NCBI RefSeq assembly: GCF_934476685.1
Contig: NZ_CAKSNX010000001.1
Coordinates: forward strand, 124,001 to 188,000
Source of the DNA: an uncultured Ruminococcus sp.
GTDB taxonomy: Bacteria > Bacillota > Clostridia > Oscillospirales > Ruminococcaceae
Direction: 5' to 3'
DNA: 64,000 nucleotides
Shown piece after piece: positions 1 through 8,488 of this stretch (position 1 is the stretch's first letter; every line of letters begins with the position of its first letter). The notes under the pieces were generated by a model. That model worked only from the letters and a program-made list of their open reading frames with translations. It was not told where the DNA came from and made no database searches. A program made the position numbers and the translations under genes.

Positions 1-419
1 AAAGTTCCCTCGGCGGAGCTTAGTCCCCATTTCTTGAATGCTCCGCAGGCGTGCCACGTCTGAATGACCTTTGTTTCCTTACGAAATCTGAACGCACCGA
101 AAAGGTTGCAGCTTTCGTTTATAAGTACAGCGCCTGCATTGCCCATTTCTGCGCACAGTTTTGCATATTTCCACAGATAACCCATTCCGCCCGAAATATT
201 GTTCACGGCGAAAAGCTGCGGCTTTATGCCCTGAGTATTCTCAAGCCTTTGGTAGATATATCTGAAATTATCCGTCAGCTTGTCGGATCTTATCTCGGCG
301 AATATCACCTTGCCTTTATCGCATTTTCTCAGAGCGGATATCTTATATACCGCAGGATAAACGATCTTAAAGGCTGTGAACTTCACCACGCTTTTCAGCA
401 GCTTTGCAGCACCTGCCAT
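1..419 (-). CDS. CDP-glycerol glycerophosphotransferase family protein, N-terminal part (runs off the window)
   Basis: The frame reads leftward from an ATG at 419 and is open to base 1, so only about 139 N-terminal residues are present. The protein starts MAGAAKLLKSVVKFT and contains TKVIQTWHACGAFKKWG, the QTWH-G-K motif of the TagB/TagF (Glyphos_transf) family, which moves glycerol phosphate from CDP-glycerol to wall or lipoteichoic-type polymers at the cytoplasmic face of the membrane. An AAAGGAG Shine-Dalgarno sequence lies inside the 3' end of the upstream Nudix gene, so the two are probably co-transcribed. Which polymer is made cannot be told from this fragment, and a ribitol-phosphate variant is possible. 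Confidence 0.8.
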   Translation of the reverse strand, partial: MAGAAKLLKSVVKFTAFKIVYPAVYKISALRKCDKGKVIFAEIRSDKLTDNFRYIYQRLENTQGIKPQLFAVNNISGGMGYLWKYAKLCAEMGNAGAVLINESCNLFGAFRFRKETKVIQTWHACGAFKKWGLSSAEGT

Positions 420-425
420 AGGGTA

Positions 426-968
426 TTACTTTTCTCCTTTGAGTTTTATATAGGTCTTTATTATGGCAAGCTGAGTTTTTGAATCGGGCAGCTCGTTGTT
501 CATTACCATTTCAAAAGCCTTTTCAAGAGGTATCTTCTTTACGTCAAGGAACTCGCCCTCGTCAAGATGCTGCTCGCCGAAGGAAAGTCCTCTTGCAAGA
601 TACATATGAATGACCTCTGTATCATAAGCCACCGTAGGATAAAGGCAGCCGAGGTATTCAAAGCTTTCAGCCTCTGCGCCGATCTCCTCTTTAAGCTCTC
701 TTATGCCGCATTCTCTGTGGTTCTCGCCGAATTCAAGCTTGCCCGCAGGTATCTCCATAAGTGCTGTGTGGAAAGGATATCTGAACTGCTCCACAAAGTA
801 CACGTTCTCATCCTCGTCCACAGCGGCAATGCATACTCCGCCCGGGTGCTTTATCCATTCTCTGCCTGTCTTATAGCCGTTATCCAGCTCGACCTCGTCC
901 TTATAAAGCTTTACGACCTTTCCGTCGTAGATAAGCTGCGAATCCAGCTGCTTTTCATTCTGTACCAT
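426..968 (-). CDS. nudF: Nudix hydrolase, ADP-ribose pyrophosphatase-like
   Basis: This is a 180-residue protein with a complete Nudix box at residues 76-98 (G76, E82, R90-E91, E94-E95, G97), the Mg-binding motif that hydrolyses nucleoside diphosphates linked to another moiety. The Pro-Thr-Val-Ala-Tyr stretch after the box and the N-terminal beta-rich region (GKVVKLYKDEVEL) fit the ADP-ribose pyrophosphatase (NudF) group, which splits ADP-ribose to AMP and ribose-5-phosphate. It lies 33 bases after the yfhO-like gene and 6 bases before the glycerophosphotransferase, in a likely leftward operon. The family call is firm; the exact substrate is inferred. Confidence 0.85.
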   Translation of the reverse strand: MVQNEKQLDSQLIYDGKVVKLYKDEVELDNGYKTGREWIKHPGGVCIAAVDEDENVYFVEQFRYPFHTALMEIPAGKLEFGENHRECGIRELKEEIGAEAESFEYLGCLYPTVAYDTEVIHMYLARGLSFGEQHLDEGEFLDVKKIPLEKAFEMVMNNELPDSKTQLAIIKTYIKLKGEK

Positions 969-1001
969 TATTTTCAGCCTTTCTTAACCGTTTTATTCAG
1001 A

Positions 1002-3554
1002 TCATTCAGCGTCCTTTTCACTGCTGTCTGTATCTGATATCTTCTTATCATTATTATTTTCTTTATTCTTTTCGCTATTTTCGCCGTCTTTTTTGCTATC
1101 TTTCTTTTTCTTGTTGTTTTTATCCTTTCTGTCCTCGCCATCGCCCTCGACAGGCTCTTTTTCGTCCTTTTTATAGTGCCAGAACATAACATAAGCAAAG
1201 AGGGATACAAAGCCAACGCCTGTGATTATCATACCGTACTTTATACCATAAGTTTCATAATGGAAGCTTATCTCGCTTGTACCGGCAGGACAAAGCACAG
1301 CCATAAAGCCGTAATCTACCTTTTCGATCTCAACGTCCTCGCCGTTGACCTGTGCGCTCCAGCCCTTGTCATATGGTACGCTGAAGAACACAAGCTTTGA
1401 GGAATCGAGAGTTATCTCTGCGTCAAAGCCGTTTGTGTCATAGCTGAACTTGTCACAGCTCTCAGCCTTTCTGTCTGCACAGTTCTGAGCATAGTTATCC
1501 TCAGAATAATCCTGACCTGTGAACTTATAGTAGCTTATAACGTCCTTGTACTTCTGTATCTGCTTTCCGTCAAGAACCAGTGCTTTCATAAGCATCTGAG
1601 TCTTTTCTACTTCCTGAGCGGACTTTATATCAGAATCTGTGATACAGTAGTCATAGGCAAATCCCATAGGGATATAGTTTTCATTTTCGTATACATTGAA
1701 TCCGTTCTGAGTATCAACATAATTAAAGCCTTTAAGACCGTTTATGTTCATTGGAGTCTGAACTGTCTGCGAACCGTTTCTTTCAGCCTCGGAAAGCTCG
1801 TTGAAGTAATATTTTACAGAGAAAAGACTTCTCAGCGGATAAAGCTTTGTTTCCATTCTTGACGCAACATCTCTTGTCTGATCTATCGCATCATAGAACT
1901 CCATGATAGATGTTGAAACTACGCTGTGGAAGCATCTCATTGAAGAGAGATCCCAGAACATACACCAGTTATCAACATTTTCAGAGGTATCTATTCTGTA
2001 AAAGTTATTTGTTTTGCTGTAATTTTCAGATGAGGCTTCAAGCTTGTCCATATCTATATTATCGCCGCCATTAATGGCACGTTCGATATAGTCGGGGTTT
2101 TCAGAACCCTGTGCAACGCCGTAAAGCACCGAAGATGTGTTGCAGATTATGCAGGCAGCCGCCGTCATAGCTGCGGCAGTTTTCATATAGTTTATCTTCT
2201 TTTCAGCAACCACATAGATAAGTACGCCCAGCATAACAAGCATAAGTATAGTTACGATCGCCTGAATATAATAAAGCTCGATATATGCAGGAACTTTTCC
2301 GTAAACGGTAACACCGTTTTCCTGTGTCGGGAGAAGTCCTACGCCGATAAAGAACAGTGCGACCACTACGCATGGGATAAATCCCTTTTTAAGATCGTCC
2401 CTGTTGTCAGAAAGCACCTTTGCGGTCATCATACACATAAGCAGGATAGGCATATAGTACCATCTTGCATAATATGATGCATTAAAGAGGACAAATGTTG
2501 AGTTCAGCACAGGGATACAAGCCATTATGCCGAACACGATCATTGCCCAAGAAGCCCAGTTTTTCTTCTTTGTTCTCATATAAGCGATAACGCCCGCCAT
2601 AGAGAACATCGGGAGATAGCCTGCCAGTGAAGCCCATCTTGCATTGTCTGAGCTGAGGATATTTATTCTTGCAGGCATATCTGAAAGCATGAAGAATGCC
2701 TGTATTATTCTTGGTATTCTTACATTTTCGCCGTAGAACACAAGATCCTTGCCGAAAAGTCTTTCGTTTACACGATAGTTTGAAAGGACTTCAAGAACGC
2801 TCGGCAGCAGCAGCGTAGCAGAGATCATAACGCCGATAACAGCCTCAAGTATGAGCAGACCGAACTTCTTCATATCTATATTGAAATCCTTGTCTATGCA
2901 TCTGAGGAAGAAGTAGATAACAAGGAAAACAGCGTCGCAGACAAAGAAGAAGTAGCTTATGGTAGCGCATATTGCCACCGCAACGGCAAACGGACCTTTC
3001 TTGTTATCCTGAACGAGCATTTCAAATCCCAGCAGCATGAGCGGGAAGAAAGCCGTTGCGTCGTGGAAGTGGTTAAAGAACACGTTATATGTCTGAAATC
3101 CCGAAAAGGCATAAAGCAGAGCGCCGATAAAGCTTGCGTTCACGTCCTTTGCGAAACGTCTTATGTAAGCGTATGCGCAAACAGCCGCAACGGCGGTCTT
3201 TAACGAAAGCAGCCACGGCATAAGATAGACCGTTGCGCCCTTTGGGAAAAGGGTAGTCAGCCAGAAGAAAGGCGAACCGAGAAGATAGAACGAGTATGAA
3301 CCCACAAAGCTCGAACCCAGATCCGTTCCCCAGTCCCATGCAAGGTTTCCGTCCTTGACCATTTCCTGAGCGTGCTTATAGAACATAAGCTGCTGAGAAT
3401 TAAAATCTCCGTAATAAAGGAAAATGCCCTTATTTACGATAAGCGACGGAATGAAGCATATCAGCATTCCCGCAAAAGCGACAATAAACAGCAGCAGATA
3501 TTTTTCTTTCTGCTTCTGTTCACCATTTTTCAGATAGGGTGATCGTTTAAACAT
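1002..3554 (-). CDS. YfhO-family multi-pass membrane protein
   Basis: The product is 850 residues with about 13 hydrophobic segments, starting with one at residues 20-40, then a soluble extracytoplasmic domain (about residues 480-770), a last membrane segment near 790, and a very charged Lys/Glu/Asp-rich C-terminal tail. Features such as LGSPFFWLTTLFP and the late FFSVPYDKGWSAQVNG motif are typical of YfhO proteins, linked in Firmicutes to glycosylation of lipoteichoic acid and other envelope polymers using lipid-linked sugars. Its neighbours (a TagF-like enzyme and, further off, GT2) agree with envelope glycosylation. The Shine-Dalgarno AAAGGAGG is about 38 bases from the ATG, with a perfect hairpin between them (separate entry). 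The donor and acceptor are unknown. Confidence 0.85.
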   Translation of the reverse strand: MFKRSPYLKNGEQKQKEKYLLLFIVAFAGMLICFIPSLIVNKGIFLYYGDFNSQQLMFYKHAQEMVKDGNLAWDWGTDLGSSFVGSYSFYLLGSPFFWLTTLFPKGATVYLMPWLLSLKTAVAAVCAYAYIRRFAKDVNASFIGALLYAFSGFQTYNVFFNHFHDATAFFPLMLLGFEMLVQDNKKGPFAVAVAICATISYFFFVCDAVFLVIYFFLRCIDKDFNIDMKKFGLLILEAVIGVMISATLLLPSVLEVLSNYRVNERLFGKDLVFYGENVRIPRIIQAFFMLSDMPARINILSSDNARWASLAGYLPMFSMAGVIAYMRTKKKNWASWAMIVFGIMACIPVLNSTFVLFNASYYARWYYMPILLMCMMTAKVLSDNRDDLKKGFIPCVVVALFFIGVGLLPTQENGVTVYGKVPAYIELYYIQAIVTILMLVMLGVLIYVVAEKKINYMKTAAAMTAAACIICNTSSVLYGVAQGSENPDYIERAINGGDNIDMDKLEASSENYSKTNNFYRIDTSENVDNWCMFWDLSSMRCFHSVVSTSIMEFYDAIDQTRDVASRMETKLYPLRSLFSVKYYFNELSEAERNGSQTVQTPMNINGLKGFNYVDTQNGFNVYENENYIPMGFAYDYCITDSDIKSAQEVEKTQMLMKALVLDGKQIQKYKDVISYYKFTGQDYSEDNYAQNCADRKAESCDKFSYDTNGFDAEITLDSSKLVFFSVPYDKGWSAQVNGEDVEIEKVDYGFMAVLCPAGTSEISFHYETYGIKYGMIITGVGFVSLFAYVMFWHYKKDEKEPVEGDGEDRKDKNNKKKKDSKKDGENSEKNKENNNDKKISDTDSSEKDAE

Positions 3555-3563
3555 TTTTATGGC

Positions 3564-3600
3564 ATACCTGCAAAAAAAGAGTGCAGGTATATCCTCCTTT
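3564..3600 (-). promoter_or_regulatory. Shine-Dalgarno sequence separated from the yfhO start by a 9-bp hairpin
   Basis: In the mRNA sense the order is AAAGGAGG (3593-3600), a perfect 9-bp stem ATACCTGCA/TGCAGGTAT (arms 3582-3590 and 3564-3572, 9-base loop), then nine bases to the ATG at 3554. No other Shine-Dalgarno sequence is near the ATG. Folding the stem would bring the ribosome site to about ten bases from the start, as known for a few phage genes. No U tract follows, so it is not a terminator. Confidence 0.6.
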
Positions 3601-3692
3601 CAATATTTTTCCTTTTAATGCGTTCTACTATACATCTCTGCAAAGCCGCATAATATGCTCTTTATACGGCAATAAACAGTTATACATAATGT

Positions 3693-3721
3693 ATTATAGC
3701 ACAACAAAAGTCCGTATGCAA
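3693..3721 (-). promoter_or_regulatory. Sigma-A promoter for the yfhO operon
   Basis: Leftward TTGCAT (3716-3721), a 17-base spacer and a perfect TATAAT (3693-3698). It lies about 140 bases before the yfhO start and after the terminator of the P-type ATPase gene. Confidence 0.7.
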
Positions 3722-3751
3722 GGCTTTTTAAACAATTTTATTGAAAGGGCA

Positions 3752-3788
3752 TAAAAAATGCAGCTTGGATATCCAAACCGCATTTTCA
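3752..3788 (-). terminator. Intrinsic terminator of the P-type ATPase gene
   Basis: On the leftward strand a long stem with AAATGC/GCATTT outer and TTGG/CCAA inner pairs around GGATATCC is followed by a run of six T, starting about eight bases after the ATPase stop codon. Confidence 0.75.
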
Positions 3789-3795
3789 TATTTTA

Positions 3796-6417
3796 TCAGT
3801 TCTTTTTTCTGCCGAAATAAACCGCATTCACAAGCTGTATCACCAGCATAGAGCCAAAGCTGAGTGCATAGAGCCATACATACTGCATACCTGTAAGTTC
3901 TGCCACCTTGAAAAGCTCCTTGATTGGAGGAACGAAAAGCACAAGGTTAAGGAAGAGCATTCCTGCGAGGAAAGCAAGTATGCCGAATTTATTGTTGAAC
4001 ATTTCCTTCGAGAAGATGACAGCCTTATCCTTTTTGCAGGAGAAGCCGTGGAAAAGTCTTGCGGAACAGAGTGTTGCAAATGCCATTGTCATGCCGACTG
4101 CTGCCTTTGCGTCGCCGTTCATACCAAAGCCGCCGTTTCCGATAAGGAATGAGCAGATCGTGGCAATGCCTATCACAAGTCCGTAAACGCCTATCTTGCC
4201 CATAAATGCTTTTGTGAGGATAGATTCGTTCGCATTTCTCGGCTTGTTTCTCATAACGTCCTCAGAGTGAGGTTCAAGTCCCAGCGCAATAGCAGGGAGA
4301 GAGTCAGTAAGAAGATTTATAAACAGCAGGTGGATAGCTGCGAAAGGTACAGGCAGTCCGAGGAGGGAGTTGAAAAGCACCACAAGGATACCTGCGAAAT
4401 TTCCCGAAAGAAGGAACATTATTGCTTTCTTTATGTTCTCATAAATATTTCTGCCGTTCTTTATTGCCTTTACGATAGTGGCAAAGTTATCGTCCGCAAG
4501 CACCATTGACGCTGCGTCCTTTGATACCTCTGTACCTGTTATTCCCATTGCCACGCCTACGTCAGCCTGTTTGAGGGCAGGAGCGTCGTTTACTCCGTCG
4601 CCTGTCATGGAAACTATGCAGCCGTTTGCCTGCCAAGCCTTTACGATCCTTATCTTATGCTCAGGTGTAACTCTTGCATAAACAGCCTTATCCCTTACGA
4701 ACTCAACAAGCTCTTCATCTGAATACTGGTCAAGGACAGAACCCTCAACAGCCTTTGAGCTTTCATCAAGTATGCCTATCTCCCTTGCGATAGCCGAGGC
4801 TGTAACAATATGGTCGCCCGTTATCATAACCGGTTTTATGCCCGCTTTTCTGCATTCTGCAACGGCAGCCTTTGATTCTTCTCTCGGAGGGTCCATCATT
4901 GCGATAAGACCAAGGAACTGGTAGCCGTTCTCATCATTTACGTCAAGCTGCTCGCCGTCAAACTCTCTGCAAACGAAAGCGAGTATACGCAGACCTTTTT
5001 CCGAAAGCTCTGCCGCACATTCTGTAATACGTTTCTTTTCATCATCGTCAGCATTTATCCTGTCTATAAGGACATCGACTGCGCCCTTTGTGTACATGAT
5101 ATTTCTGCCGTCGATATTGTGGAGAGTGGACATAAGCTTTCTGTCGGAATCGAAAGGTATCTCGGAAATTCGCTTTATATCCGCTCTTACCTTTTCGGGG
5201 TCAAGACCAAGCTTGAATCCGAAGTTTATGAGGGCGGTTTCTGTCGGGTCGCCTATTTCAACGCCGTCATGGCAGCTTGAATCGTTGCAGAGTATCATAG
5301 CTCTGAGCATCTGCTTTATGACAGGATCGTTTTTATCCTCATCATCAACTGCGTCGGTGTCGATTATCCTGCCGTTTGCCATTATCTTTCTTACGGTCAT
5401 TTTGTTTTGAGTGAGAGTACCTGTTTTATCCGAACAGATAACCGACACGCTGCCCAGACCTTCAACAGCCTGCAGCTTTCTCATAATGGCATTTTCCTTT
5501 GCCATTTTCTGCGTACCAAAGCTGAGAACGATAGTAACGATAGAACTCAGTGCCTCAGGTATAGCGGCAACTGCAAGAGCGACAGCGAACATAAATGAGT
5601 TCATTATGCTGTCCTTATTTATAACGTCAACGTTTATAAGGCTGAGTGCAAATACCACTGCGCATATGATAAGTATGCCCATAGAAAGCTTTTTGCCGAA
5701 ATCGTCAAGAGTTTTCTGAAGAGGAGTTTTTCTCTCAGATGCATTCTGGATAAGTGAGGCTATCTTTCCGACCTCTGTATCCATACCTGTTTCGGTAACG
5801 AGCATTTTTCCTCTTCCGTATGTGACGAAAGAGCCTGAATATACCATATTCGTTCTCTCCGCAAGCGGTTTTTCGCCCGATATCTCGCAAAGCTCTTTCT
5901 GAACGTTAAGGCTTTCGCCAGTAAGTGCAGATTCGTTCACCTGAACAGAGGCACATTCGATAAGACGTCCGTCACCGCAGACCTGATCGCCTGCTTCAAG
6001 GATAAGTATATCACCTACCGCAACGTCCTCAGCAGGAATGACCACCTTTTCGCCGTTTCGCACAGCCTTTGCGGTCGGAGCAGAGAGCTGTTTAAGATTG
6101 CTGAGTGATTTATCCGCCTTGACAGTCTGAACTGTGCCGAGTATAGAATTCATTGTAATAACAAAGAGTATTACCGCACAGCTTTCAGCGTCTTTCATAA
6201 ATGCAGACACAACAGCTGCGGCAATAAGGATAAGCACAAGGAAATCCTTGAACTGTTCGAGGAAAATGAGCCACACGGGTTTCTTTTTCCCTTCGGAGAT
6301 GATATTCTTTCCGTACTTCTCCAGATTTTTCTGGGCCTGCTGTGTAGACAGACCCTCAGGACATGACGAAAGCTCGTCATATACCTCGCTTAGTTTTTTC
6401 TGATACTGATTAGTCAT
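3796..6417 (-). CDS. P-type cation ATPase (calcium/manganese exporter type)
   Basis: The 873-residue protein is a full-length P2-type ATPase. It has an N-terminal cation-ATPase domain (residues 1-75), the actuator TGES motif at 166-169, the M4 motif PEAL at 287-290, phosphorylated Asp330 in DKTGTLT, the hinge TGDGVNDAP, and an M6 NLLTDSLPAIALG segment with the Asn and Asp used for Ca-type ion binding. There are ten membrane segments. The sequence family alone says calcium pump, but the gene is preceded by a yybP-ykoY manganese riboswitch, terminator and strong promoter. The family also includes manganese exporters under the same riboswitch (for example Lactococcus YoaB), so manganese efflux is the better inference. 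Confidence 0.9.
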   Translation of the reverse strand: MTNQYQKKLSEVYDELSSCPEGLSTQQAQKNLEKYGKNIISEGKKKPVWLIFLEQFKDFLVLILIAAAVVSAFMKDAESCAVILFVITMNSILGTVQTVKADKSLSNLKQLSAPTAKAVRNGEKVVIPAEDVAVGDILILEAGDQVCGDGRLIECASVQVNESALTGESLNVQKELCEISGEKPLAERTNMVYSGSFVTYGRGKMLVTETGMDTEVGKIASLIQNASERKTPLQKTLDDFGKKLSMGILIICAVVFALSLINVDVINKDSIMNSFMFAVALAVAAIPEALSSIVTIVLSFGTQKMAKENAIMRKLQAVEGLGSVSVICSDKTGTLTQNKMTVRKIMANGRIIDTDAVDDEDKNDPVIKQMLRAMILCNDSSCHDGVEIGDPTETALINFGFKLGLDPEKVRADIKRISEIPFDSDRKLMSTLHNIDGRNIMYTKGAVDVLIDRINADDDEKKRITECAAELSEKGLRILAFVCREFDGEQLDVNDENGYQFLGLIAMMDPPREESKAAVAECRKAGIKPVMITGDHIVTASAIAREIGILDESSKAVEGSVLDQYSDEELVEFVRDKAVYARVTPEHKIRIVKAWQANGCIVSMTGDGVNDAPALKQADVGVAMGITGTEVSKDAASMVLADDNFATIVKAIKNGRNIYENIKKAIMFLLSGNFAGILVVLFNSLLGLPVPFAAIHLLFINLLTDSLPAIALGLEPHSEDVMRNKPRNANESILTKAFMGKIGVYGLVIGIATICSFLIGNGGFGMNGDAKAAVGMTMAFATLCSARLFHGFSCKKDKAVIFSKEMFNNKFGILAFLAGMLFLNLVLFVPPIKELFKVAELTGMQYVWLYALSFGSMLVIQLVNAVYFGRKKN

Positions 6418-6481
6418 AACTTAACAGATCCTTTTCGTACATATTTTTTTCTCTCTTATTTTTATATAAGTGTACCCCGCT

Positions 6482-6521
6482 AAAAAAAAATTTCACGCTC
6501 CTCTCTGTGGGAAGTGTGAAA
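6482..6521 (-). terminator. Intrinsic terminator between the manganese aptamer and the ATPase gene
   Basis: Leftward stem TTTCAC/GTGAAA extended by CTTC/GGAG, followed by nine T residues. It lies 65 bases after the aptamer and 65 bases before the ATPase start, as expected for the expression platform of a transcriptional riboswitch. Confidence 0.8.
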
Positions 6522-6584
6522 TACTGACAATAAAAAACGAGCTCTCTTACTGGCAAAACTGCACACTTATCACGCAATTTTCTC

Positions 6585-6699
6585 AGTAAAAGTCTCGCCG
6601 TTTAGATATGAAGCGGGTCAGCAACTTTTAAAGCAGCTAACCGTACTGACGCAAGCATAAACGAACGGTAAAACCGCCGCCGGCTACTCTCTTTTACCC
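6585..6699 (-). ncRNA. yybP-ykoY (manganese) riboswitch aptamer
   Basis: In the mRNA sense a P1 stem GTAAAAG/CTTTTAC closes the element. Inside are the conserved blocks of the yybP-ykoY family: AGAGTAGCCGGCGG near the 5' side, the mid-element GCGTCAGTACGG, and GCGAGACTTTTAC at the 3' side. Members of this family bind Mn2+ and switch on manganese export genes. Position just before a P-type ATPase and its terminator fits that role exactly. It was recognised by eye, not by covariance model. Confidence 0.85.
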
Positions 6700-6703
6700 G
6701 ATT

Positions 6704-6732
6704 ATTATAACAGATTTAATATAATTTGTCAA
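6704..6732 (-). promoter_or_regulatory. Consensus sigma-A promoter for the riboswitch and ATPase
   Basis: Perfect TTGACA (6727-6732), a 17-base spacer and perfect TATAAT (6704-6709), reading leftward. Transcription would start within a few bases of the aptamer. Confidence 0.85.
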
Positions 6733-6837
6733 TAGAAATTGAAAATTTTATTTGATTTATATTTAGACTCTTGCTTAATTTATCATTATCCACAATAGCT
6801 AATTAAAATTAATCATATTTAATATGTAAAAAGCTAA

Positions 6838-6866
6838 TTGCCACATTTGTGCAGATATTGTATAAT
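6838..6866 (+). promoter_or_regulatory. Sigma-A promoter for the sortase-anchored protein gene
   Basis: TTGCCA (6838-6843), a 17-base spacer and TATAAT (6861-6866), reading rightward about 110 bases before the gene. Downstream, 6904-6923 is a near-perfect palindrome (AATATTATG/CATAATATT with a 2-base centre) that could be an operator or leader hairpin, and 6931-6939 is a single TTTTCAACA 9-mer. Confidence 0.7.
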
Positions 6867-6974
6867 TAAATTATTGAAATATTTTATACTATGATATTAT
6901 AGGAATATTATGGGCATAATATTTTCAGTTTTTTCAACAAACGCATAAAAATAAAAATTATGGAGGAAAACAAA

Positions 6975-8408
6975 ATGTTTAAGAAAATATTTGCAGGAAT
7001 TCTGGCTGTATCTGCTGTTTTCGGTTCTGCTTTGTCAGCATCTGCGGCATCTTCTGACGATATTAATCTCAGCAATGACTATATCGGTCTGTTCGTTGAC
7101 AAATCAGATGGCAATTTCTCACTGGGTACAGTAAAGGGCAACCCTGACATTGAATCTGACGATAATAAAAATCTGCTTTACAGATACACAAACGAGCGAG
7201 CAACATCTTACTGCTCATACGTTATCGACGGCAAGGCAACTACATTCTCATCAGCTTCCGACACTCCTTCCGAGGACAATCTTTCAACTTCTGCTGAATT
7301 GACAGACGGAAATATCACTGTTATCAGAACACTTTCTATCGTAGACAATATTTCCACAAACAGAGCTGACGTTCTCAAGGTGGAGCTTACTATAATAAAC
7401 AATGACGACGTTTCACACACAGCAGGCGGAAGGATCATGCTCGACACAATGCTGGCAGGAAACGATGCAGCACCTTTTAGAGTTCCCGGCGTAGGCGCAG
7501 TTGCTTCTGAAATGGAATTTGAGGGTGATGATATCCCGACATTCTGGCAGGCATTCGACAGCTTCTATGATCCGGGCGTTACCTCACAGGGAACATTCAT
7601 CAAGAGCGGTTATCTCCGTCCTGACAAGGTTCAGTTCGCTGACTGGTGGCACGTTAGAAGTGACGAAAACAACTGGGATTACACCATAATACCTGACTAT
7701 TCATACCATGACAGCGCAGTTACTATAAACTGGTATGAAAAGGAACTTGCAGCAGGCGAGTCAAGAACATACACAACATTCTACGGTATGTCTGAGTTCT
7801 CTTCTGAGTCAAACGCTTCTCTTGCACTGAACGCATACTGCGACAAGGAAGTATCTTTCAATGATGATGAGGACAGCGACGAAGTATTTGCACCATTCGA
7901 TGTAACAGCTTATATGAACTGCTCTGAGGCTAACCTCAACAACGCTTATCTTAAGATCACTCTCCCCGAGGGAATGACTCTTGCAGACGGCGAAAGCGAT
8001 ACTGTTGATTTTGCATACATAAGCAACCTCAGCGACGTTCAGACACTTTGGAAGGTAAATACAGACGCTTCTGTACCTGCAGGTGACTACACTATCACTG
8101 TTACAGCAGGAGCAGATATGGTTGACTCAGTTTCAACAGATCTGACTATCACAGTTCCTGAGCATGAGATGCCTGCACCTGATCCGGAGCCACAGCCTGA
8201 TCCTTCTTCATCAGAGCCTTCATCTGAATCATCTTCAGAATCAAAGGCTGACTCTTCATCTGACTCAAAGGCAGATACAAGCAGCAAGGCAAACACAAAG
8301 GTAAACACATCTTCAAGTGAGAATCCGACCACAGGAGCAGCAGCAGGATTTGCAGCAGCATCTGTCGGACTTGCAGCAGTTATCGTTACAAAGCGCAAGT
8401 CAAAGTAA
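6975..8408 (+). CDS. Secreted, sortase-anchored surface protein of unknown function
   Basis: An in-frame ATG at 6960 contains the Shine-Dalgarno GGAGG, so translation starts at 6975 (MFKKIFAGILAV). The 477-residue product has a signal peptide ending near ALSASA-ASS. A roughly 330-residue beta-rich extracellular region follows, then an immunoglobulin-like segment (ITLPEGMTLADGES and onward) and a Pro/Ser/Glu/Asp-rich linker. The C-terminus has NPTTG, a hydrophobic stretch and a KRKSK tail, which is a sorting signal of the NP-x-T-G type common in gut Clostridia. It is thus expected to be linked to the cell wall. No catalytic domain was recognised. It is monocistronic, with its own promoter and terminator. 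Confidence 0.8.
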   Translation: MFKKIFAGILAVSAVFGSALSASAASSDDINLSNDYIGLFVDKSDGNFSLGTVKGNPDIESDDNKNLLYRYTNERATSYCSYVIDGKATTFSSASDTPSEDNLSTSAELTDGNITVIRTLSIVDNISTNRADVLKVELTIINNDDVSHTAGGRIMLDTMLAGNDAAPFRVPGVGAVASEMEFEGDDIPTFWQAFDSFYDPGVTSQGTFIKSGYLRPDKVQFADWWHVRSDENNWDYTIIPDYSYHDSAVTINWYEKELAAGESRTYTTFYGMSEFSSESNASLALNAYCDKEVSFNDDEDSDEVFAPFDVTAYMNCSEANLNNAYLKITLPEGMTLADGESDTVDFAYISNLSDVQTLWKVNTDASVPAGDYTITVTAGADMVDSVSTDLTITVPEHEMPAPDPEPQPDPSSSEPSSESSSESKADSSSDSKADTSSKANTKVNTSSSENPTTGAAAGFAAASVGLAAVIVTKRKSK

Positions 8409-8437
8409 AAAAGCCTGATCTAAACCTCATATAACGA

Positions 8438-8470
8438 AAAACGCACGATCTTTATTATCGTGCGTTTTTT
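8438..8470. terminator. Bidirectional intrinsic terminator between convergent genes
   Basis: A 13-bp perfect stem AAAAACGCACGAT/ATCGTGCGTTTTT with a 7-base loop. The A-rich and T-rich flanks let it act for the rightward surface-protein gene and for the leftward cardiolipin synthase gene, whose stop is at 8489. Confidence 0.85.
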
Positions 8471-8488
8471 CATATCATATTGATCTTA

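Noticed and set aside
6541..6600. T-box or other tRNA-type leader before the ATPase
   Set aside because: No T-box sequence; the conserved blocks match the yybP-ykoY family.
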